A DNA stretch of 64,000 bases from Bursaphelenchus xylophilus (taxonomy: Eukaryota > Nematoda > Chromadorea > Rhabditida > Aphelenchoididae), in contig CAJFCV020000003.1 of the NCBI GenBank assembly GCA_904066235.2, positions 8,618,001 to 8,682,000 of the forward strand. Reading direction: 5' to 3'. Shown one piece after another: positions 24,301-38,000 of this stretch. How positions within the stretch are numbered: position 1 is the first letter of the stretch; every line of letters starts with the position of its first letter. The notes under the pieces are model-generated. The model saw only the letters and a program-made list of their open reading frames with translations, did not search any database and was not told the DNA's origin. A program made the position numbers and the translations under genes.

Positions 24301-27300
24301 GAAACGACAAAAAACCTGACGAAACCAACGGATCCGCCGACTCTCGTCCTTGCGGGCTTGTAACTGGAAACGATGTCGAAACTCCTGTCGACGCTGTTAC
24401 TGATACTCATATCTACCGTATTCTCTTGCCCAAATGCCATCAAAACTCTGTGTCAATGTTTTGAAGACAGTGCCAGTGGAATGGGGCATACGATAGAATG
24501 TCGAGGTCAGCCGATGGAGGATATTGTTCATCTACTTGTTCAATATCAACCCCAGATTGGCCTGATCAAACGATTAGTCATTGCTGACTCCCCTTCTATT
24601 GGTAATCTGACTGCTGACACTTTTCGAGGACTTTACATCAAAAGTCTGGCCATCACAAACAGCGGGATTCGAAAAGTAGACCCTAAGGCGTTCAATGGGC
24701 TGGACAGCACGTTAATCGAGCTTGATTTGAGTCAAAACAAAATCGATGTTATCCCAACAAAATCAATTAACGGAATGAAATCGCTGTTGGTGTTGGACTT
24801 GTCAAATAATTCGATTGCCAATTTAGATGCTGATCATAAAATGCCCACTCTTCCAAAGGTAAATATCATCGAGACTTGAGCTCCAATACTGTCATTTTAG
24901 TTGGACTTGCTCAATCTAGGAAACAACAAGATCAAAAACCTGCACACCACCTTCTTTGATAACGTGAAAAACAACATTCGCTCGGTAAATCTTGGAAGAA
25001 ACCAGTTGACTTCAATTCCTGGTGCCGGTAAGTGGTCAATTAAACCATTACTGGATGTAATATTTGACATTCTATCTTTTACTTCCAGCTATTCGAGGAT
25101 TCCGACGCCTAGAAGCCCTGCATCTACATGGAAATCTGATCACAGAATTAGAATCCATGTCCTTGATGAATCTTCCCGTTCTCAACCTCCTGAATCTGGC
25201 TCATAACAAGATCTCGAACATGTCTCGTCAAGCCATGTTGAACATACCTCGATTACGCATGCTCTACTTGTCTGACAACTTATTAGAAGAGGTGTTACCT
25301 CATCAATTCTCGCCATACGATCAGCTCGCCCTTGTGGACCTTTCCAACAACAGGATAAAGGAGCTCAAGAGTGGATCTTTTGCGGATATGAAAGAGTTGA
25401 AAGAGCTCTATTTGGCCAACAACAGAATCGGAGATATTGAACCCGGGGCCTTCAATAACAGTGCAATTCAACTGTTGTATCTCGAGGGGAATCAGCTAAA
25501 TGAGATCGATGATCACATGTTTGCGGGGATGAATAGATTGGAACAACTAGTTTTGAGGGAAAATAGAGTAAGTCCTCTACCAAAAATAGTATCTTTCATT
25601 TGAATATACCAGCAAAAATGTAATCTTCATTGATTTCAGATAAAATCCATCAACCAAACAGCCTTTTACAACACACCTAGTCTAGTTATGTTAGATTTGA
25701 GTCACAATGAAATCTTCGACTTGGCACCATCCACGTTCACAAATCAAGAGCGCATCTTGCTCATCGATCTTCAATACAACAAGATTCTGCGAACTCCATA
25801 CAGTGCATTCAGCCGCCGAGTAGTCACCGTTCTATTCTATGGTAAGTTATCAACCAAGTTAAGTAATTCTGTTTAGAAAATCCACTGGTGTGCAGTGAGA
25901 AAGTCCATATGATCCAGAACGGCCAACCTTTGACCGTTCCTGATCGACAAGACACAATTTGTGCGCCGCAAAGAGAGCTTGATGAACAATCCAAATTCCT
26001 GCTGGCTTCAACCACCAAGGCGACAACAGTGACCACAACGTCAGCCCTTCCTCAGACTAAATCGATATTAGATGCCCTGCCAGAGAGTCCATTATTCAAT
26101 GGTCAACCAGTTCCAGGTGCTCGCCAACCCAGTCAAGAAGAGCTCTTCAATGCCTTCAAACAAGCCGAAGAAGACGCAGTTCGTCGGCCTGTGCCGGAGG
26201 ATTCCCTCCACGATCCAAAAACGCCAGCTCCATCTGTTATTCCGTTCAATGGATATGATGCCTCCGGGCTTTTTAGTGGTCCTAATGGAATTCCAGTTGT
26301 GATTCAACGGCCAAAACCTGAGATTGCCGAGCCTGAAGGGCCTCGAGGACCATTAATGGTTCGAAAACTGTCAACAGAAAGGCGAGAATCTTCAGAAGAA
26401 CGAAGTGTAATCCGAGCAGAAAGGCCTCAAGTCCAAGAGAACCTTCCAAAAATCCCTCAGCCAGATCAGCCGAGAGATGATGCCAGAGAAATCCTTGAAA
26501 TGCCTCAACATGAGGGGCCTGTGGAAACTTCCAACAATATTCCCTCAGAATTTACCACAGAAGCTACGGAAACAACTACCGATATTGCCAATATTCCCGG
26601 TCGAATCTACCCCTTGCCAGTTCCGTTCCTGAAGGCGCCGGTTAAACAGAAGACTTCAATGTTTGCCACGCTTCCTCCAAGTATCGTGATTGCTCCAAGC
26701 CAAAGCGACAACATCTTTGAGGAGTTCGAAAACCGAACAGCAACCGCAAAATCTCGAGCAATGACAACCGAAAGGCGGCCATCAACTACCCCTGACGACG
26801 AGCTGAATTTCAACATGATTGCTGCAAACACGGAGCAACAAAATGCTGAGACAAAAGTTGCGACAACTCTGATTCAAGGCGACAAACATTTGCCTAACAT
26901 TTTGACAATGGTCGTGGTGGCGATTGTTGGAGTTGTTGTCGGCGGAATATTGTTGGGATTGATTGCGCTCTATCGCAAACGTCATGATGCCAACTTCGTC
27001 CCCAGTTCGGCAAATTCGGCCAGTGGAGGCTATGGATATCCATCCAACACCTTGACCAGGCCATTGCCACCTCATCACAACTATGTGCATGCAGCCAATC
27101 AATACAGTGGTTCGCAGATGAGTACACTACAGAGGAATCGGTAAGCAGCGACTCAATTTAACCTATCGAATATGCTCTTTTATAATTTTGTTTCACAAAT
27201 AATCGTTTTCAGACCGCATTCCCAGTCTTTCCAATCCGAGGACGTTTATGGCTGGATGTACAATCAGGGACCTTATCAGATCTACCAGTCAAAACCTACA

Positions 27301-30300
27301 GTCTAATATTCTTATTCAACACACGGCCTAGGCATCCAAAGATCTTCCAAACACTTGTCATCATTCCTTGTTACTTTCGTGTACATCCAATTTCTTTCCA
27401 GACATACACGGGATTTCTCTGCTTTTAATTGTATACTTAATATGTATTCTTTGTGTACAGTTTTAGTTCACTGTAATTTATGAATAAATCCGAAGATTAC
27501 TCTGTTCCTGATTGTTGATTACCGGAAACTTTTGAAATCCTCTTACTCAACAATTTCGAATCGTAACGAAATCGAATCGATAAATTACTGCGTCAATTAC
27601 TTGTCAGATTCCTTTACAACCATCCCCCGACTTATCTCCACCGCCGATCTTCTCTCCGGCACTAGGTCACCAGGTCGACGAATCTTCCTCGGACTTCTGA
27701 CGGTGATAGGTCATGCAACGGAAAGACACGGAAAAAATAAGTGCGCTTTTTTGGGTTCGAAGCCCTGCGGGGATTTAAAGATGATGCGGTCTGAAACAGC
27801 GGGCGGATTCCGCTGGAAAAATAGGTGCATCCGAAGTCTATAAAATCCAAATTACTTTCACTTTCGGCGTAGACGCGGCTGAAAGCGATGGACAGATGCT
27901 GGCGTCTCGCTTCTAACGTCCAAAAAAACAACTACATTTTCCATTTGAATCAGACTTCTATGAATGTACTCACTTCTCCGTATTTTACATTGTTTATCCG
28001 CTTACTCTATAATACCCGTATTCTTCTCCGTCTCGGATGCACTCTCGTTCTCAACCTTTTCGTTTCTCCATTGCGATTCTTCCGCGCTTTAGGCATTTTC
28101 GATCCGAGAATGGAGAAGAAATGGGCGTAGCACCTTATTCGGGAACCATTCCTTCAGAAATCTTATAGCGGTTCCGCTCCTACTTTCCTTCCACCGCAAG
28201 GTATCCGCAAAATATCTGACCGAATTTTTCGGGTGGTTATTTCCAAACATTTCTCGTTGCGGCGTGCTTCATAATTCGGGGGCTGATTATCAGGGTCAGT
28301 GACAAGTTCTTGTTGCAAAGCCTTGTAACTATACTCGTTATTTTGATCTTTATTGACGGAAAACTTTATTTCAGGATGCGTGTCCTCGCCACGATAGCTA
28401 TTGCCACATTGGCAGCCTCTGTTTCCGCATACTGTCCAGAGTTTCTATACAATCAGACCGTGTGCTCTTGCTCAGAATACATTGATGGAGCTATCATTCG
28501 TTGCAACGGTCCAGAATCGCCTCACATGGTCGAAAAACTGAAGAAATATCACCCAGAAATTCGTGAATTGGCCTTGGAGAATGCCAACATTCTGGAGATT
28601 GGAGCTCGAGCTTTCGGCTCACTGAAGATCAAGAAGCTGGTTCTGGACAACAACAGAATCAAGGCCATTAATGCCAATGCCTTCAAGGGACTCGAGAAGG
28701 TCCTTCAGGAGTTGCACATCAACAACAACAAGCTTCCTGATATCCCAACCGATGCTATCGAGGACTTGACTGCCCTGAACATCTTGAGTTTGAAGTGCAA
28801 TGAGATCGGAAACTTGTCGGCTAATGCCTTGGTTGGTTTGCCAACTCTTATTGAGATCAACTTGGGTTGCAACAAGGTAAGAAAACTTCTAAACGAGCCG
28901 TTATATAAACAAACATCCTTACGTTTTCATTATAATATTCTAGATTGCGAATATTGCCGCCGATGCCTTTGACCAAGTGCGTGGTACCCTTCAAAACATC
29001 AATTTGGACAACAACCAGCTCAAGAGAATCCCAAGCAAGGCTATTGAGAACATGACGTCTCTTATCGGTCTTCATATGAAGTACAACAAGATCGAAAAGC
29101 TCGAGAAACACCAACTTCAACGCCTTCCGAATCTGGCGATGCTTTCTTTGACCGGAAACAAGATCAGCTCGATTGACAAGCAATTTGTAAACAACGTAAC
29201 CACCCTCAAATACGTCTACTTGGCCGACAACAAAGTGAAGGATGTCAGTGCCGAGATTCTCCGTCAATTCGCCAGTGTCGAAATATTGGATCTCAGTTAC
29301 AACAACATTGGAGATCTCGTTGATAGTCAGTTCAGTGTGCTCGAGAACATCCAACACTTAAATTTGGAAGGAAACCACATCAAGACCATTCAGAAGGGAG
29401 CTTTCAATGGCACTCCATTGCTTTTGTTGTGGCTGCCCTACAACTGTTTGAGCAACGTCAGCGCCGATACCTTCAAAGGAATCCCATTCGTCAAGCACAT
29501 TTCTTTGGCCTACAACAACCTCAAAGACGTGGAGGCTTTCACGTTCGGTCATTTGGCTAATCTTCACACCTTGGACCTGAGCTACAACTTGTTGGATAGC
29601 ATTCAGACCTCTTCAATTATGGGACCTGACTTCTTGACGACCAGAATTCAAGGTAAGTCATTGAACATCAGAAATCACTCAAATCAAATCGAAAATTGCC
29701 TTAAGAAATTAATTTTATCATTTTAGAAAACCCATTGGTATGCAAGCAAGACGGATTCCACGTAATGAATGGCCGTGATGCCTTGAATCTGACCAATGAG
29801 CCAAACCTGATTTGCAAGACTCCCACCAAGGAACAATGCCCACAAAAAGGAAACCGTCCAGCTCCTCAGGTCTGTAACTGCAAGAAGGCTACCAAGAAGC
29901 TCGCAACCGCTGCTCCAACCACTCTTCCCACCACTACCACGGCTGTTCCTGAGACCTCCGTTCCAACCAGCGCTGCTCCCGTTAAGCCGTCCGCTGAGGA
30001 GCGCAACCTCGTGGCAGCTATTGCCGCCGCCGCTCAGCGCCATCAACAAAACCAGATGCTTTCTCAACACGACCTGGACAAGGCTGCCGAGGCCGCGAGA
30101 CGTTTGAATATGGAGAGATTTATGAGATTGTCCAAGACTCCAGCTGAAGGAATTATCCATCAGGCCCACCATGATGGAATTATTCGTCAGCCCACCTTCT
30201 TGGAAAGACAAAAGGGATTGTTGGCGAGAAGTGAGCAACTTCAGCAACAAAACGCCGAGATCTTAGCCAAGAGCAAGAGCTCCGTTGTGGCTCCCGTTGA

Positions 30301-33300
30301 GTTCAGCCACGACGAACAGGTGGAAACTGTTAGTCGTGATGAGACCGTGCCCGTCGCCCATGTTCCCAACAAGTCGTAGGCTCTAATATTACTCCTCAGA
30401 CCCCATACTATGGTCTAGTATACCTTCGAGCCTTTAAAGTCACCACTGATACTAATTTTTCGACCTTATACCAGCCAATTAGACGGTCCGAGGCAACAAA
30501 AAATCACTTCTTCGTCCTCATTCCCTTAATATTCCCAAATAATATTTGCGTCTTCCATCTTGCACTGGAATTCCTTGTATGTAGTAATTAATTATCTTAA
30601 TTATCTCGCTGTAATTAACCTAATTAGTTCACCCCAAAAACTCTGAAAATGATCTGAATTTACGGATGAGCAGAACATTCCAAAAACACCCTCTAGTACC
30701 CTATTTTACCTTCAGTACTTCTTTACATTCCTTAATATATTAATTTCCATGGTCAGCCTTGCAAACATTCCACTTTGTAATAAACATCGCCCTCAAAACG
30801 GCATTTTTGGATTTCATGGTATTTAATGCCCCGATATCACCTTCAAACATACCTGAAGATATCGATGGGTCCGTATCCGAGTTCGGAATGGCTCTTCTTG
30901 GTTCATATGGGGATGGGACGGGGATTGGAGGCAAAATAATGTTCAAAATAACCTAAACCAATACATTTTCTTCCAAAAAAAAAATAAATAAATAAAAAAG
31001 GACAGAGTCCACTACTCACCCGTTCAAATGCGCAGTAAACTGAAACCTTCGGCTCTGTATTTGTATGGCTATATCGTTTTTGGAAGAAAGTTCGGTCCGT
31101 TTTGACTTTTTCAAGCAATGCGTTGATGACCTGCTGGACTTTGATGATTTGAGCAAATTGAAAGTGGTCGATGGCGATTTCCACCGTTCCTTGCGGGTCG
31201 GCGGCGACTTTAACATGGCCTTCGGGTTGCTCGACGATATAAACATCGACATTGAAGTCGTTGGATATGGCTGGTTGGGAGTGGTGGGCTTCGTTTTCCG
31301 AGTTTAGGACCAGAGAGGCGAGTTTGATCAGGAAAAACTCCTTGTCGGGGCATTCTGAAAGTAATCACCGAATCAAAAATCCACTTGGCGTTTCTCAACT
31401 AACCCAAAAAGGCGATTTTTTTATCATTTTTAGAGTTCCAAAAAATTGTAAGCCCTTAAAAAAGCTACAAAAAAGACTCTTACCATCATTCCTTAGCACT
31501 TTCTGAGCATTGATCACATGTTGAATCAAGCTTTCATCATAATTTTTCATAAATTCCGTCGCTTTCTCGCTGAATTGTTTGAAAGCCACCGTATCTGATA
31601 TCGGGGTTTGTTCGTAGTGGTAATTCGTCGCAGTCACTGTGCACAATGATGCTGACAGTTTGTTGGGGAATCTGTCGTCATCTTCTGGCACGTGGAGGTC
31701 AAAGTAGATATGAGGGAGAAGGATTTCGATGCGGGTATCAGTTGGGGTGGGGTCTTTTTGGAGGTTCTTCACGTCCTAGATCAAAATACAGAATTTTTTC
31801 GATTTAAAAATAACTTACAACGACATTTGATATGTTCTCACTGACGTAGACGAGCCATCTAATTGACCTTGGGTCGACTCCAATGATTAGTGGGCCAATT
31901 ATCAGATGAGAGGCGTTTGGAGGCACTACAATATAAAAAAATCAAAAATCAAGAAAAAATTCCGATAAATTACGAAGGAATATCTTCCGTATTCCATAAT
32001 ATATTCCACAACAACTCATTTAATCGCAAAATCTTACCAAAATTCTCAAACTTACCCGGGAAACTAGTTGGATTTAGGTAATAATAGCTGGCCAGTTCCA
32101 TGTGGAAGATCGGGGTTTGTTTGGGAAGAGTCTGCCTGGCAGTGGTGTCCGGATGGATCATTGGGACAACTTGTTCCTTCTTCGAGGTTTGTTGCGAAAC
32201 ACAGTTCACCAGGAGATCATCAATTCGAATAACAACATGTTGGGAACGGAGGTCTTGGCAGACTTGAGTAAATTGTCGTTTATCGCCGTCGCCTAGAAAA
32301 GTTGTCGATAAATTCGTAAAATTTTGTTAATAAACCAGGCCACAGTTACAATAGTGCCCTTCCATAATGCCTTTGCAAACCTACTCATCAGTTCACACAG
32401 TTTTGCGAGGTGAGAAACCACGAGTTTCTCGGCTTCGTTTGCACATGAATTCGTTGCATCGTATCTGACCCAATCCTCTCTTTTCCAAAGCGGCGAATGA
32501 CTGGGGTATATATCCAACGACAATCTCGTCAGGACCACTTGAATCGCTCCATTGTTGATATCCCAATCCTTGGGGAAGTCATCGGTTGATGCGTCATCAC
32601 ATAAATGAAGATCAATTCGACTGATGTACACATGATTCGAGGACTGATTGAAATCGATGGTTTTGTAGCGCTGGGACATTTCTCGGTTCTGTTCGATGAC
32701 TGTTCGGGAGGAATTCTGGAAATTTAGGAGGTGTAAACAAGATTTTTTGAAATTTACAGGAAGTTTTAAGCGGGAATAAGCAAGTTTAAGGTAAATTATG
32801 CAAGAAAAAACTTCAAAGTAGCGTATATTTATATTTTAAGCCGAATAACACAGCAAACAAAGGTAGAATTAGCAAAATTAAGCCCAAAAAGCAGTGTTCA
32901 CGCCAAATTAGCCAAAATCCTAAATTTTAGTAAGAATTCATATAAATCCCAAAAATTTCTGTCCAAAATTAAAAATTTCATACGAAAATTGTTAAAAGTA
33001 CCATCAAATACGCCACCCCCATTTTACCTTCTCCTTTCCAAGTTATCAGTATGACGTTAAAGGACAAAACACGACAAAAAACTACCTTTTGAGGACTGGC
33101 CTCTTTGAAAAACTTCTTGGTTTGGCTTACGATTGATTTCAGCGTCTCGGGTTTGGGTTTTTTCATGGCTTCTTGGGACTTTTCTATCAACTCCACTATG
33201 TACTTGGCGAACATGATGGCGGAACGGAGTTGGGGGAGGGTGGCGACCCAAAGAACTTCTTCTAGGATGGTCTGCATTCGTCCGCAGATCAGGGAGCCGT

Positions 33301-35049
33301 CTGGAAGTAACAAAAATAAAACCAAATTAAAAAAATTGATTTTGTAAATTTAGGTAGTACAATATAAAATTGATGTAAAAATGGGTATTTACATACGGCC
33401 ACGTATCTATAACTACTATAAAAATTTGGTACATACCTCTCATTCTCCAAAAATAAAAAGAATTTTTAATAGGAACACGTGTGAATACAGTTATGACATT
33501 ATCCATGACCAAGACCCACAACAACAACAGCCTTTCATTTTTTGATTCCGAAAGGCAAATTGTCCATAAAATTGAAAGCATACATCGTATTTTACCTATC
33601 CGCCTATATTGTATTCTAATAAACCTCCATTGCCGCCACCCTCTATATTACACTTGACATCAGAACTCCCAAACTTTTATATCCCCTCCAAACCTTACCA
33701 ACTGAGCTCTTCTTAATCACCACTCGGCATCTTCCGGCACTCGTGATCAATCTCAATGGTGAATTCACAGCTCGGAACGTGGACGCGTCTCCATTTTCTT
33801 TTTCTATAGCTCGGGCTTCGATTCGAAGTAATTGCCATGAAATATGTTTGAAGAACATGACTTTATTGGTTGTGTGGTCATGGAAGCGGGTGTGCTTGAG
33901 GTCGGGGGCTTTCTTCCAGTTGGGGGTCTGCGATGCTACTTCCAAGCGGCTTAGCTAAAATATTGAACATGATGATTACAGCTTATCAAATATGATGCAA
34001 ATTAAATATGAATCCCGAATCAATAAGACATATCTGACTTACCATAACAGAACCTCTGAATCGGTCTGACGTGAATTCGATTTCCACGTTATTCACAAAT
34101 AACGACATTCCTTCCACTACTCGGTCTCCAAATCCATACGAATTTGAACTGAAAATAAGTATCAGGGTTGATGAAGTGACCGTAATTTACTCTATACACC
34201 CTATTCTGACTATCTTCAACACAAACAACCTCAGTAATTTCCCCCTAAACATCAAAAAAAAACTAACTAAAATTACTTACGCTGTAGCTTGACTTTTCTT
34301 CGTCTGGCCCGATCCGTCATCCGCACATAGTTCCAAAAGCACATGAATCTCATCAACGTACTATAAAAAAGTCATATTAGAAGTTAAAAATATAAGTCGG
34401 TCAAAAATTCAAAGAATTTATATTGCACTTACCAGTTCAACTGGCAAACTTTTCAATGAGGTCCATGGAATGTTCACAGTGACTCGATTGCATGAAGCGT
34501 GACGGATTTTAAGCCATGGTGGGAGTTCTAACTTCTCGGCAAGGACTTCTTCGTTCAGTACGATATTGCGCAACTCCCCTTTGCCTCTCAAAACCTCCAC
34601 GCTGATTTGGTCTGGGGTCAGATTTCGGGCAAACCTGAAGCAAGCATGCTTTCAAAATGCAGAAATAAGCCCTAGAGATCATAAGTGAGCATTTAGACAT
34701 CAACAGCAAACAGAAGATAAAAACTCGATCTATTTTAGGTAGCCTTTTTAAAGGCTACCTATTTAAAAATAACAACAAACTGTCAAATTTTGTGCGAAAA
34801 CAGTAACTTCTATTCAAAGAGCACATAGAGAACACATCCAAGTTCTCAAATAAAAATTCTATATCGTTTTAGACACAAAAACTTGAAATTTTAGGTATAA
34901 CATACCTAAATTAATATTCAACACTTCAACTTACAACTATTCCAAGCCAAACAAAGCTTCTGATACCCCCTAAACATCAAAAAACACTAATAATCAAATA
35001 CTTACACCGACAAATGTTTGATGATCTGGTTTTTGATCAATGACGTCAT
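18370..35049 (-). CDS. BLTP3: bridge-like lipid transfer protein, BLTP3/UHRF1BP1 family
   Basis: Sixteen exons can be joined in consistent phase: 35049-35006, 34634-34433, 34360-34281, 34148-34043, 33954-33699, 33300-33086, 32715-32385, 32292-32056, 31925-31819, 31775-31484, 31354-31020, 30952-30853, 19608-19089, 18991-18838, 18753-18616 and 18453-18370, giving about 1066 aa (human 1440-1464). The start MTSLIKNQIIKHLSVFARNL, then VLRGKGELRN, WLKIRHASCNRV and IPWTSLKSLPVEL, match the N-terminal chorein region of UHRF1BP1. SRIDLHLCDD and EEVLWVATLPQLRSAI continue the repeating-beta-groove pattern. The C-terminal exons (LGPFFQVEQEED; LSDSRIQIK) match the family's end. Proteins of this family carry lipids between membranes at contact sites in endosomal traffic. 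The 11.2 kb intron 19609-30852 contains two opposite-strand genes; the phase-1 junction across it (G|CC) is in frame. A split into two genes is possible but less likely, since the human protein covers both halves in order. Confidence 0.85.
21040..21300. repeat. short foldback (MITE-like) element inside the BLTP3 intron
   Basis: The left arm, GGACCAGATACAGTGGCAAAAAACG and onward to the CTCTCCAAGTGAAA region, pairs with the right arm TTTCACTTGGAGAGGGAAG ... CAAAATGGTACG up to about 21300. GC-rich inner parts (GGGCGCGCCC and GTGGGCGCGC) are imperfectly mirrored. There is no coding capacity. The rest of the intron from 19609 to 24372 shows no gene. Confidence 0.7.
24373..27306 (+). CDS. let-4: LET-4/SYM-5-like transmembrane extracellular leucine-rich-repeat protein
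   Basis: Exons: 24373-24858, 24901-25027, 25089-25567, 25640-25841, 25877-27140 and 27213-27306; about 883 aa. Residues 1-18 are a signal peptide (LLLILISTVFSC). A Cys-rich N-cap (CPNAIKTLCQCFED) is followed by about 14 LRRs of the type LxxLxLxxNxIxxL, then a C-cap (ENPLVCSEK). A long Pro/Thr/Ser-rich linker leads to a TM helix near residues 773-795 (MVVVAIVGVVVGGILLGLIA) and an 85-residue tail. This order is that of the C. elegans eLRRon proteins LET-4/SYM-5 and EGG-6, which organise apical extracellular matrix and keep epithelial tubes intact. LET-4 is preferred because a SYM-1-like gene follows directly, as I recall for C. elegans. The gene lies on the opposite strand within the large BLTP3 intron. 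Confidence 0.85.
27483..27488 (+). terminator. poly(A) signal of the let-4-like gene
   Basis: AATAAA lies 177 nt after the stop codon. The following stretch to 28375 holds no recognisable gene; it should contain the sym-1-like promoter and the TTTCAG acceptor at 28374. Confidence 0.55.
28376..30379 (+). CDS. sym-1: SYM-1-like secreted leucine-rich-repeat protein
   Basis: Exons: 28376-28876, 28944-29652 and 29727-30379; 620 aa. The ATG follows directly on a TTTATTTCAG acceptor (28365-28374), so the mRNA has either a 5' UTR intron or an SL trans-splice site. MRVLATIAIATLAASVSA is a signal peptide, followed by the N-cap CPEFLYNQTVCSCSEY, about 14 LRRs to residue 400, and the C-cap ENPLVCKQDGF. 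The tail of about 200 aa is Ala/Pro/Thr-rich and then Gln-rich helical, with no TM segment, so the product is secreted. C. elegans SYM-1 is a secreted eLRRon protein acting in embryonic epidermis and muscle attachment. The gene shares with its let-4-like neighbour the domain order and a phase-1 intron directly before ENPLVC, so the two are ancient tandem duplicates. Confidence 0.85.
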
Positions 35050-38000
35050 TTTCTTGTTCAAATGTTGCTATTAAATTTTTTAAGATCCAGTCGAATTAAG
35101 GTTTCAGTTGCTTAGCACATTGTCGCAAATGTCTGATGCGACTACAGATGTTTCTCTACCCGTTTCCAAGGAACTTGAAGGCCGTTCGGACTGAAAAATT
35201 ATAGAAATTGAATTTTTATGAGCCCGAATAAACAAAAATACATTCGAAAAAAGCACGATGATAAGCAATTGATTTGTGATTCACTTTAACGAGTTGGCTT
35301 AACGGGGGCATACAAGCAATTTGGGGGATTATAATGGGAATCGGAATGAAATTTGAATGATATATTTGATGGCAAGTCTAATGTCAAAAAAGTTCAATAG
35401 AAGGTTTAAAAAAATTATGGGACGAAGCAAGTAAGATAAGAGGTATTCCTTCAAGGCAAAACAATAATCAGCCGCGACCAAGAGCATCTTTTTTTATTAA
35501 ACTTGTTCGTTGTAAAGGATAATAAATTATATTAAAACAAAATTGTAGAACGACTGATGATTTTGAAAGCAAATGTGGACAATTTAGTAAAAATGACAAT
35601 AAACAGCCAATCTTTAACCTATTTCCATATCAAAATCCTTATCTATAACATCAATTTCCCCACAAATTTCCATATTATAGGGAAGTTTACCAAAAAAGCC
35701 TACCAAAACTCCCTCCAAAATCGAAAAACGCATGCGTAGTTTAGCCCCCAAAACCCCTCTGGCCCTCCTATCATCGGACTCGGACCATCAACAGGGTCTT
35801 AATTAATTATTCAGCCATAATCCCTCCGTTTCTTTTGGTCTTTTCGTTTGCATTTGTGAAATGGCTCTGCAAACGTCTCCAAGTCCATATAAATTCATTC
35901 CGTTCGCCTTTTTGGGAGGGCTTGAGGTAGGAAAAGATTTGCGCCCGCTTCAAGGACCGCTTTTATAATTGAAAATGGGAACGGAGAAGGGGTGTTTTCG
36001 GGAACAATATCAACAAAATTTAGGTGGAGACTATTCTCGACTCATATTACTTTACGGAAAATCTCTTACAACCACAATGCTTCAATAAAAAACAGAAAAT
36101 TATACTAACCTATTAACCATGCCATGGTCAATATCAATTTTCCCAAAATAAGTTTACGCGAACGCTCGCTCTTTTTACAGATTAGCAGTTCTTGGCCAAA
36201 ATCAAAAACAAACAGAACTCTGGCCAATTAATCCTTCCGAATCTCATCAATCCTTCTTATCTCTTTTTTCGCCATAAACTTGCAAAAAACTCCAAACTGA
36301 ATTCAATTTCTGCGGCCGTAAATAGGCCGTTGTCCCGGGCGAAAAGCAGAAATAAAAGGAAAAGCCAATTAATTTTGAATTTTTAAGTACAACCCCAAAC
36401 CATTAGCGTTCGAAGAAGAGTTGGTCAGCTTTCGCAAAAAGGATGAATTTTTGGGAATTCGAGCAAAAAAATAGAAATCTTCGCCGAAATTGTGGTTCAG
36501 AGGCCTATACAAGCTATGAAACACCTTGTTTTCTCAAGAAAATTCGATAAAAACAGTCAAAATTGACTTTTTTCAGATCCTAACCATCAGAATTATCGAT
36601 AATAAATTTCTGAAATAACTAAATTTATTTATTACCTACATCCATCGCAGCCTATACTTCCAAAACGCCGCATAGCAGCCTATACTTCCAAAACTCCTCA
36701 AAAGATCGCTCAAAACGAACTTCTAATTACATTATCGATGATGAACTATTGATACCAAGAACTATTGATCTCCTCAAAAAAGCCAAATCGCCGAAGTGTG
36801 TTCAACAAAGAACCTTTCCAGTGAGGCAATACCTAAAACCCAACAACAGAAACAAACAGTTTTACCAGTTCAAGTGCACGGCTTATCAAAACGCTCCGTC
36901 AAACATGGCTTCCTGACGAGAGATTGATAAGAACTCGACGTGATATCCGATAACCCTCCGGCATGAGTTAGATGGTCGCTTCCGATCAAAAACAAGTTCG
37001 CTTTACTGGGAAGAGTCGAAGAGATTGTCAATCTTCATTTTTTCATTTTTGTTTTTTCTTTTTTATGGATTTGACGCAATGTCAAAACGTATCGGGTTTT
37101 TAGACGAAGTGTCAAGAATTTATTGGATGTTCGGAAGCGAGATTTTTTGATTGAAATTTGGTAACAGGTTTTGTAAGTTTATATCCAGACCTTTAATAAG
37201 TGATAGAAATCCATTATAAGACGTAATTTTTTTTTTACTTTTTCCTTATTTTATAGTAGGTGATCAAGGTAAAACGTCATATAAAGCGGGAGATAAAAGA
37301 TTTTCTGAAAAATTTTTGAAATTTTTCTGTTTTTACTTTTTTTTTAAAAAAAAAGTAAATTTTCAGTTTACTTTCCGGAAAATGCAAAAAAAAGTCAATT
37401 TTTTGTTTGGCTTTCCGACTTCAAGGTCGGGAGTAGGACCGGATCTTACTCCCCGCTCGGAGTCGAGGAAAGTCAGAGCTTGTTTTTACTTTCTTCCTCT
37501 TTTTGGCCCCGCACTGCAGGTTGCAAGGTTGACGCCAAGTCTTTCCCTGATGTGTCAAGTTTTTCTCTTCCGAAAAAATTATTTTTATGTTTGTGCGATG
37601 TTGTGAAGCTATGTTCTCTACGAAGATGGGCTGAAAAGTGATCAAGTAAGTTAGCATTAGCAAGAGGAGATGTACGTTTTTCATTTGACACCAAAAATTT
37701 CCCTGTTATTTCAGAGAAAGGTACAAAATTTTTCCAATTCGTAAAGCTTCATGACCATGGATAATGTAAGTGAGATTATCTCGTTTTTTGCTACGACGTC
37801 AAGATTCTAAGTCGGGAAACGTTTAGAGGAGACCCCACTCTCATGTATATTCTCCATGTATGAAACCCCATCAATTTTGAGGAATAACGACGTAAAAATT
37901 TCAAATACTAAGTTATTGTAACAACGTTATTTGAGCCTTATTACGTTATGACCTCAGTTTAGAACGCCTTCGCGGCAAAAATCCGGCAGATCTGAGCGGA

